DNA of 64,000 nucleotides from JAJPKK01 sp963824905 (GTDB lineage Bacteria > Pseudomonadota > Alphaproteobacteria > Rhizobiales > Xanthobacteraceae): NCBI GenBank assembly GCA_963824905.1, contig CAWGRH010000003.1, forward strand, positions 62,001 through 126,000, read 5' to 3'. Shown in pieces: positions 43,201-52,059 of this stretch; positions within the stretch are counted from its first letter, which is position 1, and the number at the start of each line of letters is the position of its first letter. Under the pieces are notes generated by a model that saw only the letters and a list, made by a program, of their open reading frames with translations, was not told the origin of the DNA and did no database searches. Position numbers and translations under genes: made by a program.

Positions 43201-44378
43201 CGGCGTTCACTCACCGCGAGGCGCTTCTCGATCCGCGCCGCATAACGCGACATCGCATAGCAGAACACGAAATAGATGACCGCCGCGTAGATGTATCCGG
43301 TCGCGCTCGTCACCGGGGTCGACCATTTCGGGTCCGCCCGCGCCACCTCGATGGTCTTGAGAAAATCGAAGATGCCGACGAAGAACACGAGCGTCGTGTC
43401 CTTGAACAGCGCAATGTAGCTGTTGACGATGTTCGGGATCGTCACCTTGAGCGCCTGCGGCAGGATGATGTGTCGCAGCGACTGCCAGTAGCTCAGGCCC
43501 AGCGCATGGGACGCGTCGTACTGCCCCTTCGGGATCGACTGCAGCCCGGCGCGCACCACCTCGGCCATGTAGGCCGAGGCGAACAGCGCGACGCCGACCA
43601 GCGCGCGGATGAGCTTGTCCGGCGACCAGGTCTCCGGCAGGAACAGTGGCAGCATCACGCTCGCCATGAAAAGCACCGTAATCAGCGGCACGCCGCGCAC
43701 GAACTCGATGTAGATGGTCGACAACAGCCGGATCGCGGGCATATGGGAGCGCCGCCCGAGCGCGAGCAGTATCCCGATCGGGAGCGAGGCGACGATGCCG
43801 ACCGCCGCCACCACGATGGTCACCAGCATGCCGCCCCACAGCGAGGTGTCCACCACCGGCAATCCGAGCGCCGGGGCGCCGTGCAGCAGCACGAAACTGA
43901 CGACCGGCAGCACGACGAAAAAGTACGCGGAGCCGAGGTCGCGCCGCGGCGCGCCGAGCCAAAGGAGCCACGCTGTCCCGAACGCCAGGAGCGCGAAGAA
44001 CAGGTCGACCCGCCAGCGCGCGGCGATCGGGTAGGATCCGTAGATCGTGTAGGCGAAGCGTTCGCGAATGAAGGCCCAGCAGGCGCCGGCCTCGGGGCGC
44101 GCCGGCGTCGCGAGGCAGGCTTCGCGGTCGGACCCGCTCCAGGTCGCATCGATGAAGAGGAAGTCGACCAGCGGCGGCACGATCAGCACGAGCGCGGCGA
44201 CGATCAGGATCGTCAGCACCGTGCTCAGCGGGCTCGAGAACAGATGTCCCCGCCCCCAGCCGAGCCATCCGACATGCATGCGCGGCGGTGCGAGCGCTTC
44301 CGCCGGCGCGGTGCGTACGTATGCCCGCAGCCCGGCAGCGGCCGGCGAGGGAGCGAGCGCAGTATCGAGCGTCGTCAT
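43197..44378 (-). CDS. aapM: General L-amino acid ABC transporter, permease
   Basis: 393 residues. Polytopic permease with a large extracytoplasmic loop between the first helix and the rest (WSGSDREACLATPARPEAGA), a feature of the AapM/BztC branch. The EAA-type loop EVVRAGLQSIPKGQYDASHA contacts AapP. LSTIYIEFVRGVPLITVLFM is the amino-acid permease signature. Start ATG 44378 overlaps the aapQ stop by four bases. Confidence 0.95.
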   Translation of the reverse strand: MTTLDTALAPSPAAAGLRAYVRTAPAEALAPPRMHVGWLGWGRGHLFSSPLSTVLTILIVAALVLIVPPLVDFLFIDATWSGSDREACLATPARPEAGACWAFIRERFAYTIYGSYPIAARWRVDLFFALLAFGTAWLLWLGAPRRDLGSAYFFVVLPVVSFVLLHGAPALGLPVVDTSLWGGMLVTIVVAAVGIVASLPIGILLALGRRSHMPAIRLLSTIYIEFVRGVPLITVLFMASVMLPLFLPETWSPDKLIRALVGVALFASAYMAEVVRAGLQSIPKGQYDASHALGLSYWQSLRHIILPQALKVTIPNIVNSYIALFKDTTLVFFVGIFDFLKTIEVARADPKWSTPVTSATGYIYAAVIYFVFCYAMSRYAARIEKRLAVSERR

Positions 44379-45553
44379 CGTTCCACCAGCGCGACGCGCG
44401 CGTTGTAAAGGTTCATCGTGAGCGAGGTGACCAGGCTGAAGGCCAGGTACACCGCCATGGTGATGACCACGACCTCGATCGCCTGGCCGGTGATGTTGAG
44501 CACCGTGCCGGTGAAGATTTGCACGAGGTCGGGATAGCCGATCGCGACCGCGAGCGAGGAGTTCTTGGTGAGGTTGAGATACTGGTTGGTGAGCGGCGGA
44601 ATGATCACCCGCATCGCCTGCGGCATGATGATGTAGCGCAGCGTTTGGAACCGGCCGAGTCCCAGCGCCTGTGCCGCCTCGGTCTGGCCGCGCGAAACCG
44701 AAATCAGGCCTGCCCGCACCACCTCGGCGATAAAGGCTGCGGTGTAGATCACGAGGCCGACGAGAAGAGCGACGAATTCGGGCAGGATCTCGACGCCGCC
44801 GTTCACATTGAAGCGGCTGGCTTTGGGGTACTCGAATTCGAGCGGGGCGCCCATGGCGATCAGCGCCAGCACGGGGATGCCGACCACGATCAGGAGCGTC
44901 ACCGCAAACCGCAGGCCGAGCATCCGCAGGCGCCCGGCACTGCGCGCCGCCAGCGCATTGAAGGCAAAGCCGAGCGCGATCGCGAGCGCGATCACGCCGC
45001 CGACGTGCCAGCCGTCGACGCCGAGCGGACGCGGCAAGTAAAGACCGCGATTGTTGAGGAGCACGCCGCCCGGAACCGCCAGCCCGTTGGCGAAATCAGG
45101 CAGCGCCTTGAGCACCGCGTTGTACCAGAACAGCAGCTGAAGCAGCAGCGGTACGTTGCGGATCAGCTCGACGTAGCCGGACGCGAGGCGCTCGACCAGG
45201 AAGTTCTTCGACAGCCGGGCGACGCCGATCGCGGTCCCGAGCACGGTGGCGAGCATGATGCCGAGGCCGGCGACCAGCAACGTGTTGGTGAGCCCGACCC
45301 AGAAGGCGCGGCCATAGGTCGAGGACTGCGCGGAGTACTCGATCAACGTCTGACTGATGTCGAAGCCGGCGATGGTGTTCCAGAATCCGAAGCCGGACGC
45401 GATCTTGGCTCGCGCGAGGTTCTCGGCCGCGTTGCGGACGGCTGCGTAGACGAGAGCGCCGAGCACGACGCACAGCACGACCTGATAGATGATCGCCCGC
45501 AGCTTCGGATCGCGGAAGAACGGGACCTGCGGAGCTCCCGGTGATCGCGCCAT
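44375..45553 (-). CDS. aapQ: General L-amino acid ABC transporter, permease
   Basis: 392 residues. Partner permease of AapM. YVELIRNVPLLLQLLFWYNA and EVVRAGLISVSRGQTEAAQA are the signature and coupling loops. Eight or so membrane helices. Start ATG 45553; about 30 bases separate it from the binding-protein gene upstream in transcription. Confidence 0.95.
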   Translation of the reverse strand: MARSPGAPQVPFFRDPKLRAIIYQVVLCVVLGALVYAAVRNAAENLARAKIASGFGFWNTIAGFDISQTLIEYSAQSSTYGRAFWVGLTNTLLVAGLGIMLATVLGTAIGVARLSKNFLVERLASGYVELIRNVPLLLQLLFWYNAVLKALPDFANGLAVPGGVLLNNRGLYLPRPLGVDGWHVGGVIALAIALGFAFNALAARSAGRLRMLGLRFAVTLLIVVGIPVLALIAMGAPLEFEYPKASRFNVNGGVEILPEFVALLVGLVIYTAAFIAEVVRAGLISVSRGQTEAAQALGLGRFQTLRYIIMPQAMRVIIPPLTNQYLNLTKNSSLAVAIGYPDLVQIFTGTVLNITGQAIEVVVITMAVYLAFSLVTSLTMNLYNARVALVER

Positions 45554-45580
45554 CGCTCTGCCCGGTTGCGGGAACCGAGA

Positions 45581-46612
45581 TCAGCGAATCGGCGGCGCGT
45601 ACTGAATGCCCCCCTTGGTCCAGAGCGCATTGAGGCCGCGCGCGATCCGCAGCGGCGAGCTCTGGCCGACGTTGCGGTCGAACACCTCGCCATAATTGCC
45701 CACCAGCTTGACGATGCGATAGACCCAGTCCTTGGTGAGCCCGAGCCGCTCGCCGAAATTATCTTCGGTGCCGAGCAGTCGTTTGATCTCGGGATTGTCG
45801 GATTTCATCTGCTCGTCGACGTTACCCTTGTTGACGTTGAGCTCCTCGGCATTGAGCATGGCGAACAGCGTCCATTTGACGACGTCGAACCACTGGTCGT
45901 CGCCGTGGCGCACGAACGGGCCGAGCGGCTCCTTGGAAATGATCTCGGGCAGCACGACGTGATCGTCCGGCTTGGCGAGCTTGAGCCGCACCGCATAGAG
46001 GCCGGAGGCATCGGTCGTGAAGGCGTTGCAGCGGTCGGTCTCGTAAGCGCGCACCGCCTCGTCGAGGGTCGCGAAGGTGACCGATCGCAGCTTCATCTTG
46101 TTGGCGCGGAAATAGTCCGCGAGGTTGAGCTCCGTCGTCGTGCCCTGTTGCACGCAGATGGTGGCGTCATTGAGCTCGAGCGCGGAGTTCACCTTCAGGC
46201 CCTTGCGGACGATGAAACCCTGGCCGTCGTAATAGTTGACGCCGGTGGCGTTGAGCCCGAGCTGGGTATCGCGCAGAAGCGTCCAGGTGGTGTTGCGGAC
46301 GAGGACGTCGACGTCGCCGGTCTGCAGCGCGGTGAAGCGGTCCTTGGCGGTCAGCGGAACGAACTTGACCTTGCTCGCATCGTTGAAGATCCCGGCGGCA
46401 ATCGCGCGGCAGAGATCGACGTCGAGGCCGGTCCAGTTGCCCTGGGCATCGGGCAGCCCAAATCCCGGCAATTGACCATTGGCGCCGCAATTGAGCACGC
46501 CGCGCTGCTTGATGGTGTCGAGCAATGCGGCATGTGCCGGACCTGCGAATACCGAAGCGCCAAGCGCCAGCGTGGCGGCGACGGCGAATATTGCATGGGC
46601 ATATCGCTTCAT
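45581..46612 (-). CDS. aapJ: General L-amino acid ABC transporter, periplasmic binding protein
   Basis: 343 residues. Signal peptide (AIFAVAATLALGASVFAGPA), then LDTIKQRGVLNCGANGQLPG, GNWTGLDVDLCRAIAAGIFN and the DALV region TTTELNLADYF, typical of SBP_bac_3 proteins of the Aap/Bzt group, which bind many L-amino acids. First gene of the operon aapJQMP; ATG 46612 follows GGAGG by six bases. The 300 bases upstream to metC contain the divergent promoters. Confidence 0.95.
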   Translation of the reverse strand: MKRYAHAIFAVAATLALGASVFAGPAHAALLDTIKQRGVLNCGANGQLPGFGLPDAQGNWTGLDVDLCRAIAAGIFNDASKVKFVPLTAKDRFTALQTGDVDVLVRNTTWTLLRDTQLGLNATGVNYYDGQGFIVRKGLKVNSALELNDATICVQQGTTTELNLADYFRANKMKLRSVTFATLDEAVRAYETDRCNAFTTDASGLYAVRLKLAKPDDHVVLPEIISKEPLGPFVRHGDDQWFDVVKWTLFAMLNAEELNVNKGNVDEQMKSDNPEIKRLLGTEDNFGERLGLTKDWVYRIVKLVGNYGEVFDRNVGQSSPLRIARGLNALWTKGGIQYAPPIR

Positions 46613-46877
46613 GGTGAACCTCCGCTCCCGTACCCTCAAGTCTCACCCGCTCCGGATGCGCGGCCGCGCAGCACGACAGATCGAACCGGAGTGTCTTGCA
46701 AAGCCCGTCTCGTAAAGCCGATTGCCGCACCGGCCCGCCTTCCGCGGCGCGCTGCGGCCATTCCCACCCGTCTCGCTTCACACATCTATCTAGAGATCGG
46801 TTGGCAATCGAGGTCAAGGGGTTGACTGCCGCACCTGTTGCCGCCGTAAATGGCGCCGATCTCTCCTAAAGGAACAA

Positions 46878-46910
46878 GCCGGCGCGCTTCACGCCACGCG
46901 CGCAGCCGGC
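46878..46910 (+). promoter_or_regulatory. Hairpin directly before the metC start
   Basis: GCCGGCGCG (46878-46886) can pair with CGCGCAGCCGGC (46899-46910), ending at the base before ATG 46911. AAAGGAA (46868-46874) sits just upstream, so folding could bring a ribosome site near the start or hide ATG 46911. Does not resemble a SAM-II riboswitch core. Modest evidence. Confidence 0.3.
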
Positions 46911-48140
46911 ATGGAAGCTCTCATGACAGGCAAAGCCGGCGATAAAATCGCCCGCGATTACAAGGCGGCGACGCAGCTCGCCCATGCCGGCCGCGACCCC
47001 GCCGCGCATCACGGCTACGTCAATACCCCCGTCTACCACGCCTCTACCATGCTCTATCCGAGCGCCGAGGAATACATCGCGCATCGCAGTCGCTACCAGT
47101 ACGGGCGGCGCGGCACGCCGACCTCGGAGGCCTTCCAGAACGCGCTCAAGGAGATCGAGGGCCCGCAGTGCGAAGGCGCTGCACTGCTGCCGTCCGGACT
47201 CTCCGCGATCTCGACCGCGCTGCTGTCGGTGCTGCGTACCGGCGACCATCTCTTGATGACCGACAGCGCCTACTTCCCGACCCGGAAGCTGTGCAACGAC
47301 ATTCTGCCGCGTTACGGCATCGCGACGACCTATTACGACCCGGCCATCGGGGCGGGCATCGCGGCGCTGATCGAGCCCAACACCCGCGTCGTCTTCGTCG
47401 AGAGCCCGGGATCGCTGACTTTCGAGGTGCAAGACATTCCGGCCATCGCGGCGGCGGCACATGCGCGCGACGCCGTGGTGGTAATGGACAACACCTGGGC
47501 GAGCCCGCTCTATTTCCGCGCCCTCGAAAAGGGCGTCGATCTTTCGATCCAGTCGGGCACCAAATATATCGGCGGCCACTCCGACATCATGCTGGGCGTC
47601 GCCGCCGCCAACGCGGCGACGTGGCCGCGGTTGAAGGAAACGGTCTACGAGACCGGCCTCTGCGTCGGACCCGACGACATGTTTCTCGGCATGCGGGGGC
47701 TGCGCACCATGGGCGTGCGGCTGGCTCAGCACCAGGCGGCCGGCCTCGAGATCGCGCGATGGCTGGAGACGCGCCCGGAGGTGGCGCACGTGCTCCACCC
47801 GGCGCTGCCGAGCCATCCCGGCCACGCCATCTGGAAGCGCGACTTCACCGGCGCGTGCGGCCTCTTCAGCATCGTCTTCCCGCCTGCGCCGCGCACCGCA
47901 GTCTACGCTTTTCTCGACGCGCTGACATTGTTCGGCATCGGCGCGTCCTGGGGCGGCTTCGAGAGCCTCGCCATTCCCTTCAATGCGACGCCGATCAGAA
48001 CTGCGTCCCGGTGGGCACCCGAGGGTCCGACCGTGCGCCTTCACATAGGGCTCGAGGATGTCGGCGACCTAACCGCCGATCTCGAGCGCGGCTTCGCCGC
48101 CTTCACCGCATCGGTCGCCACCGCGGACAAGGCCTCATAG
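46911..48140 (+). CDS. metC: Cystathionine beta-lyase
   Basis: About 409 residues, trans-sulfuration PLP enzyme that cleaves cystathionine to homocysteine, pyruvate and ammonia. TPVYHASTMLYPS and YQYGRRGTPTSEAFQ are the N-terminal signatures, LLPSGLSAISTALLSVL the PLP cradle, VVMDNTWASP the Asp contact, and IQSGTKYIGGHSDIMLG carries the PLP Lys. Two starts are possible: ATG 46911 directly after a hairpin, or ATG 46923, which has GGAAG six bases upstream. Divergent from aapJ. A gamma-lyase of similar sequence is less likely. Confidence 0.9.
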   Translation: MEALMTGKAGDKIARDYKAATQLAHAGRDPAAHHGYVNTPVYHASTMLYPSAEEYIAHRSRYQYGRRGTPTSEAFQNALKEIEGPQCEGAALLPSGLSAISTALLSVLRTGDHLLMTDSAYFPTRKLCNDILPRYGIATTYYDPAIGAGIAALIEPNTRVVFVESPGSLTFEVQDIPAIAAAAHARDAVVVMDNTWASPLYFRALEKGVDLSIQSGTKYIGGHSDIMLGVAAANAATWPRLKETVYETGLCVGPDDMFLGMRGLRTMGVRLAQHQAAGLEIARWLETRPEVAHVLHPALPSHPGHAIWKRDFTGACGLFSIVFPPAPRTAVYAFLDALTLFGIGASWGGFESLAIPFNATPIRTASRWAPEGPTVRLHIGLEDVGDLTADLERGFAAFTASVATADKAS

Positions 48141-48161
48141 AAGCCACCTCGTAAAACGCAG

Positions 48162-48264
48162 GCGAGCCGCCAGGCTGGGAACCTGACGGCTCGCTGCTAC
48201 GCGCGAAAGGGACGAGAAACGCGCGCGACTTTCATCCGAAGCAGCGCCGGCGGAGTTCCGGCGC
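48162..48264. terminator. Hairpins between convergent metC and Spy-like genes
   Basis: GCGAGCCGCCAGG (48162-48174) pairs with CCTGACGGCTCGC (48182-48194) with one mismatch, and GCGCCGG (48244-48250) pairs with CCGGCGC (48258-48264). Neither has a strong T-tract. They lie between the converging stops at 48140 and 48280, so bidirectional termination is plausible. Confidence 0.4.
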
Positions 48265-48279
48265 CGCTCCTATTCTTGT

Positions 48280-48876
48280 TCAGCGGTCACGCGGCGTTGG
48301 CACGTTGCCGCGGTACTCGCCGCGAAAGCCGTCGCGATCGCCGCGGAAATCGCCACCGTGGAAGTCGCGACCGAAATCGCCGCGCCCGCCGTGGAACCCA
48401 CCGCGGTCACCACCGAAGAACGCAAAGCGCGGACGACCAATTCGCGACAGGATCTCGAAACGCTGCTTCTGGGCATCATCGAGGCCGTTGTAGAGCGGCG
48501 CCGCGCCGTCGGCGTACTGCTTGAGCGCAGCGCCGCGCTTGGTCAGGAAATCGGCGGCGCGCTGCGCCCGCGTGATCGGATCGCTTGCGCGATCGCTGTC
48601 GCGGTCACGATTGCGGAACCCGTTCATCGCCTCGGCACGCGAAGCGGCGAGCCCACGATAGGCCTGCTCGAAGCCCGACCACGACTTCTCCTGGTCCGGC
48701 GTCAGCTTGAGACCGGCGTGAAGCGCCGCGAGACGCGCGTCGAGGAACGCTGCGCGGTCCTCCGCGCGCAGCTGGAACCGACCGCCATCGCGCCCCCCAC
48801 CCGGCTGCTGAGCATACGCATAGGCCGATGCGGCAAGCATCAGCGCTGCAGTGCCGATCACGACCTTCTTGATCAT
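48280..48876 (-). CDS. Spy/CpxP-like (LTXXQ) periplasmic protein
   Basis: 198 residues. Signal peptide MIKKVVIGTAALMLAASAYA, then LKLTPDQEKSWSGFEQ, the LTxxQ motif of Spy/CpxP periplasmic chaperones, and a helical core to about residue 140. The last ~55 residues are Gly/Arg/Asp-rich with repeated GGxRGDF-like units (GGDRGGFHGGRGDFG, HGGDFRGDRDGF), a tail unlike E. coli Spy. Role: envelope stress sensing or chaperoning. ATG 48876; convergent with metC. Confidence 0.8.
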   Translation of the reverse strand: MIKKVVIGTAALMLAASAYAYAQQPGGGRDGGRFQLRAEDRAAFLDARLAALHAGLKLTPDQEKSWSGFEQAYRGLAASRAEAMNGFRNRDRDSDRASDPITRAQRAADFLTKRGAALKQYADGAAPLYNGLDDAQKQRFEILSRIGRPRFAFFGGDRGGFHGGRGDFGRDFHGGDFRGDRDGFRGEYRGNVPTPRDR

Positions 48877-49023
48877 AGTGTTCCTCCTGCGGGAATTACG
48901 TCACGCCATGACATATCCGCGCAGGCCGGAACGCAAGTTACGTTTCACTTACAATCTCATTACAAACCCGCAATGATTACACCGTGGTAATCTTTGCGCT
49001 GCGCGGAATCATGCGTGCAAAAT

Positions 49024-49470
49024 TCACGGCCGCGCGAACGCGACGAGGTTGGCGGTGAGAATCTGCACAGGCTCGCCGTTCTGATTGATGGTGGTGCTAC
49101 GCATGGTAACGATGGCCTGATTGGGCTTGGAGCGCGATGGCTTGATCGCCAGCACCTCGGTCTCGACGCGCAGCTCGTCACCGGCGCGCACCGGGCGCGG
49201 CCACTCGATCTCGCCGCCGACGCCGATCACGCCGGTCGCGATCGGCATGCCGCCGGCGGTGAGCATGCGCATCGTGAGGGCTGCGGTATGCCATCCGCTC
49301 GCCGCGAGTCCGCGAAACAGCGTCGCTTCGGCCGCAGACTCGTCAAGGTGAAACGGCTGCGGATCGTATTCGGCCGCAAAGCTCTTGATCTCCGCCGCGG
49401 TGACCGAGATCGGTCCCGCAGTGAAGCGCTGTCCGACGTGAAGATCGTCGAGATAGAGTTTACCGGCCAT
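49024..49470 (-). CDS. MaoC-family hot-dog dehydratase
   Basis: 148 residues. Hot-dog fold with FAAEYDPQPFHLDESAAEAT (the Asp/His hydratase pair) and GLAASGWHTAAL, then VGGEIEWPRPVRAGDELRV. Likely (R)-specific enoyl-CoA hydratase or a related acyl dehydratase. ATG 49470 follows GGAGCGGACG. Transcribed after the MFS gene (stop 49554), about 80 bases apart, so the two may share a transcript. Confidence 0.85.
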   Translation of the reverse strand: MAGKLYLDDLHVGQRFTAGPISVTAAEIKSFAAEYDPQPFHLDESAAEATLFRGLAASGWHTAALTMRMLTAGGMPIATGVIGVGGEIEWPRPVRAGDELRVETEVLAIKPSRSKPNQAIVTMRSTTINQNGEPVQILTANLVAFARP

Positions 49471-49553
49471 CGTCCGCTCCGCAAAGGCCGGGATATTTGC
49501 AGACATCGCGGCAAAGATCATGCGGCAAGATCGGGCACGATCCCTGCTCCGCC

Positions 49554-50846
49554 TCAGGCCGGCGCCGCCGCCGGCACGACCGCAACCGGCGGACGGCGGA
49601 TCAGCCACACGATGCCCGCGGCGACGAGGCACATCGAGCCGGCGAAGAAGAACGCCGGAAGATAGCTGTTCGCCACGCTGCGGGTGAGGCCGGCGCCGAA
49701 CGCCGCCGTCGCCGCTCCGATCTGGTGGCTCGCGAAGATCCACCCGAACACCACGCCGGAGCGCTCGCGGCCGAAGCTCTGCGCGGCGAGCCGCACCGTC
49801 GGCGGCACCGTGGCGATCCAGTCCAGCCCGTAGAACACGGCGAACATCGAGAGGCCGTAGAGGGTGAAGGTCGAGTACGGCAGGAACAGCAGCGAAAGGC
49901 CGCGCAGCCCGTAGTACCAGGAGAGCAACGCGCGACAGTCGTAGCGGTCCGACAGCCAGCCCGAGCCGATAGTGCCGACGAGATCGAATATGCCCATCAT
50001 CGCGAGGGTCGTGGCTGCATCGACGGAGGGCATGCCGAAGTCGGCGCACAACGAGATGAAATGGGACTGGATGAGTCCGTTGGTGCTCAGCCCGCAGATG
50101 AAGAAGGTCCCCGCCAGCACCCAGAACACCGGGTTGGGCGCGGCATCGCGCAACACGGCGAAGGCCCAGCCGAATCCCGGCGCCGGCGGCGGGGGCGCCT
50201 TCACCACCGACGGCGCCTCGCCGAACGCCGCGAGCCCGACGTCGGACGGCCGGTCGCGCATGAACAGCAGGATCAGGACGGCGACGACGCCGAGCGCAGC
50301 GATGGTCGGCAGCAGCGCATAGCGCCAGCCCACATGGTCGACGAGCCAGGCGGCGAGCGGCAGGAACACGAGTTGGCCGGTGGCCGAGCTCGCGGTCAGC
50401 ATGCCGACGACAAGGCCGCGCCGGGCGACGAACCAGCGCGTCGCGATGATGGCCCCGAGTACCAGGGCCGTCATGCCGGTGCCGATGCCGACCACGATCC
50501 CCCACAGCACGACGAGGTGCGACAGCTGCGTCATCGTCAGCGCGAGGAGTAATCCGGACACGATGAGGCCGATCGCGGCGATCACCACACGCCGCACCCC
50601 GTAGGTCTCGATCAGGGCCGCCGCAATCGGCGCCATCAGTCCGAACAGCACCAGGCGAATGGCGATGGCGCTCGAAATCTGCGCGACGTCCCAGCCGAAC
50701 TCCTTCGACAGCGGAATGATGAGCGCGCCGGGCAGCCCCATGGCGCCGGCGGTCGTCAGCGTGGTGAGGAAGGTCACCGCGACGATCACCCATCCGTAGT
50801 GGATGCCGTGCCGCGCTAGCCGTTCCGCCAGGGCCCGTGCCAACAT
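49554..50846 (-). CDS. MFS transporter divergent from a TetR regulator
   Basis: 430 residues from ATG 50846, which has GGAGCGGACGAC upstream. Twelve helices; HYGWVIVAVTFLTTLTTAGA, FGWDVAQISSAIAIRLVLFG and TRWFVARRGLVVGMLTASSA match the OFA-like MFS group. The open frame extends to an ATG inside the operator palindrome (50908-50944), an unlikely start. Probably exports or imports a monocarboxylate, under control of the adjacent TetR. Confidence 0.85.
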   Translation of the reverse strand: MLARALAERLARHGIHYGWVIVAVTFLTTLTTAGAMGLPGALIIPLSKEFGWDVAQISSAIAIRLVLFGLMAPIAAALIETYGVRRVVIAAIGLIVSGLLLALTMTQLSHLVVLWGIVVGIGTGMTALVLGAIIATRWFVARRGLVVGMLTASSATGQLVFLPLAAWLVDHVGWRYALLPTIAALGVVAVLILLFMRDRPSDVGLAAFGEAPSVVKAPPPPAPGFGWAFAVLRDAAPNPVFWVLAGTFFICGLSTNGLIQSHFISLCADFGMPSVDAATTLAMMGIFDLVGTIGSGWLSDRYDCRALLSWYYGLRGLSLLFLPYSTFTLYGLSMFAVFYGLDWIATVPPTVRLAAQSFGRERSGVVFGWIFASHQIGAATAAFGAGLTRSVANSYLPAFFFAGSMCLVAAGIVWLIRRPPVAVVPAAAPA

Positions 50847-50907
50847 GTCGTCCGCTCCGCTCTTCCCGGAAGCCGCCTCTTGCGCGCGCCTCATCGAGGG
50901 AATATTG

Positions 50908-50944
50908 ATGATGTACGTCATTATCCAATGATGACGTACATCAT
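50908..50944. promoter_or_regulatory. TetR operator: 37-base perfect palindrome between MFS and TetR genes
   Basis: ATGATGTACGTCAT (50908-50921) and its exact reverse complement ATGACGTACATCAT (50931-50944) flank a nine-base spacer. It sits between the divergent MFS (50846) and TetR (50976) starts. Length and symmetry fit two TetR dimers on one site. Upstream in-frame ATGs for both genes lie within it. Confidence 0.8.
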
Positions 50945-50975
50945 TTTAGTCAACACGAACCCGCGCACGGCAGGC

Positions 50976-51578
50976 ATGCGACTTACGAGGGAGAAGGTGG
51001 CGGAGAACAAGGCGCGGGTGATCGCCACCGCGGCGCGCTTGTTTCGCGAAAAGGGCTTCGAGGGCGTCGGCGTCGCCGACCTGATGCATGCCGCCGGTCT
51101 CACCCATGGCGGCTTCTACAATCACTTCGAATCCAAGGACGCGCTCACCGCCGAGACCTGTGCGTGGATTTTCGAGAATACCGTCGCGATGATGGAGGGG
51201 ATGGCGGGGATCGAGGACGATGCCGCGCGCGCCGACGCGATCGCCGACTATAAACGCAGGTATCTGTCCGAAAAGGCGCGCGATACGCCCGCGGCGCGCT
51301 GCCCGATGGTGGCACTCGGCACCGATGTCTCGCGCCAGCCCGGTCCGGTGCGTCAGGTCTATGCCGCCGGGCTGCGGCGCTATCTCGACGCTTTCGCACG
51401 CGCATTGGGCGCGCGCGGCGCGGCACGGCGCAAGGCCAAGCGGCAAGAGGCCATCGCCACGCTCGCGATGCTCGCCGGTGCCCTGTCGCTCGCCCGCAGC
51501 GTCGCTGACGCCGATCCGGAGCTCTCAAACGAGATCCTCGCCGCGGCGGCCGCGCGATTGCCGGAGTCGAAGGACTGA
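50976..51578 (+). CDS. TetR-family transcriptional regulator
   Basis: 200 residues. The helix-turn-helix RVIATAARLFREKGFEGVGV and HAAGLTHGGFYNHFESKDAL is the canonical TetR N-terminus (with the AcrR-like FYNHF). The C-terminal half is a helical ligand domain of the TetR_C type seen near CPMVALGTDVSRQ. ATG 50976; earlier in-frame ATGs lie inside the operator. Probably represses itself and the divergent MFS gene and responds to that transporter's substrate. Confidence 0.85.
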   Translation: MRLTREKVAENKARVIATAARLFREKGFEGVGVADLMHAAGLTHGGFYNHFESKDALTAETCAWIFENTVAMMEGMAGIEDDAARADAIADYKRRYLSEKARDTPAARCPMVALGTDVSRQPGPVRQVYAAGLRRYLDAFARALGARGAARRKAKRQEAIATLAMLAGALSLARSVADADPELSNEILAAAAARLPESKD

Positions 51579-51623
51579 GGCTTGGTGCGGCGCCTTGTTC
51601 GCCCCACCCGGTCACCTCACCCA

Positions 51624-51713
51624 CGGTCATCGCCGGGCTTGTCCCGGCGACCCCGATAACGAGGCGCGGCCGTGCCATATGATCGGGGTGGCCGGGACAA
51701 GCCCGGCCATGAC
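51624..51713. repeat. Paired-arm intergenic repeat, family B copy
   Basis: GTCATCGCCGGGCTTGTCCC at the left and GGGACAAGCCCGGCCATGAC at the right, almost identical to 6867-6957. Between two converging genes. Confidence 0.85.
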
Positions 51714-51735
51714 GCTCATGAAAACGGAAACCGCC

Positions 51736-52059
51736 CTACGCCTTCGCGCCGCGCTCGTGGTACACGAAGTAGAGATTGCGCAAATAGACAAACAGACCGA
51801 GCCCCTGCCCCAGAATGAAGACGGGGTCGCGGATGTAGAGCGCATAGGCGAACAGCAGCAACCCGCCGCCGATCGAGAAGAACCAGAAGGCGACGGGGAT
51901 CACGCTTTTGCGCGCGCGCTCGGTCGCGATCCATTGCACGACGAAGCGCATCGTAAACAGCGCCTGGCCCGCATAGCCGAGCAGCACCCACCAGTTCAGC
52001 TTCATCACGAAGACGTTCTGCAGGTACGAGCCGACAGCCTGCGACAGATCAATCAGCAT
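51736..52059 (-). CDS. LpxB-N-like (LAB_N) small membrane protein
   Basis: 107 residues. QNVFVMKLNWWVLLGYAGQA, LFTMRFVVQWIATERARKSV and YLRNLYFVYHERG are the pattern of the N-terminal membrane domain of some LpxB proteins (PF07578), here as a stand-alone three-helix protein. Its function in lipid A or polyprenyl-sugar metabolism is unclear. ATG 52059 overlaps the glycosyltransferase stop (52049), so it is the last gene of that operon. Confidence 0.85.
   Translation of the reverse strand: MLIDLSQAVGSYLQNVFVMKLNWWVLLGYAGQALFTMRFVVQWIATERARKSVIPVAFWFFSIGGGLLLFAYALYIRDPVFILGQGLGLFVYLRNLYFVYHERGAKA

Noticed and set aside
46613..46910. SAM-II riboswitch before metC
   Set aside because: No match to the conserved pseudoknot core; only a simple GC hairpin is seen.
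50928..50975. Earlier TetR starts at 50928 and 50931
   Set aside because: They lie inside the operator palindrome; the normal TetR N-terminus begins at 50976.
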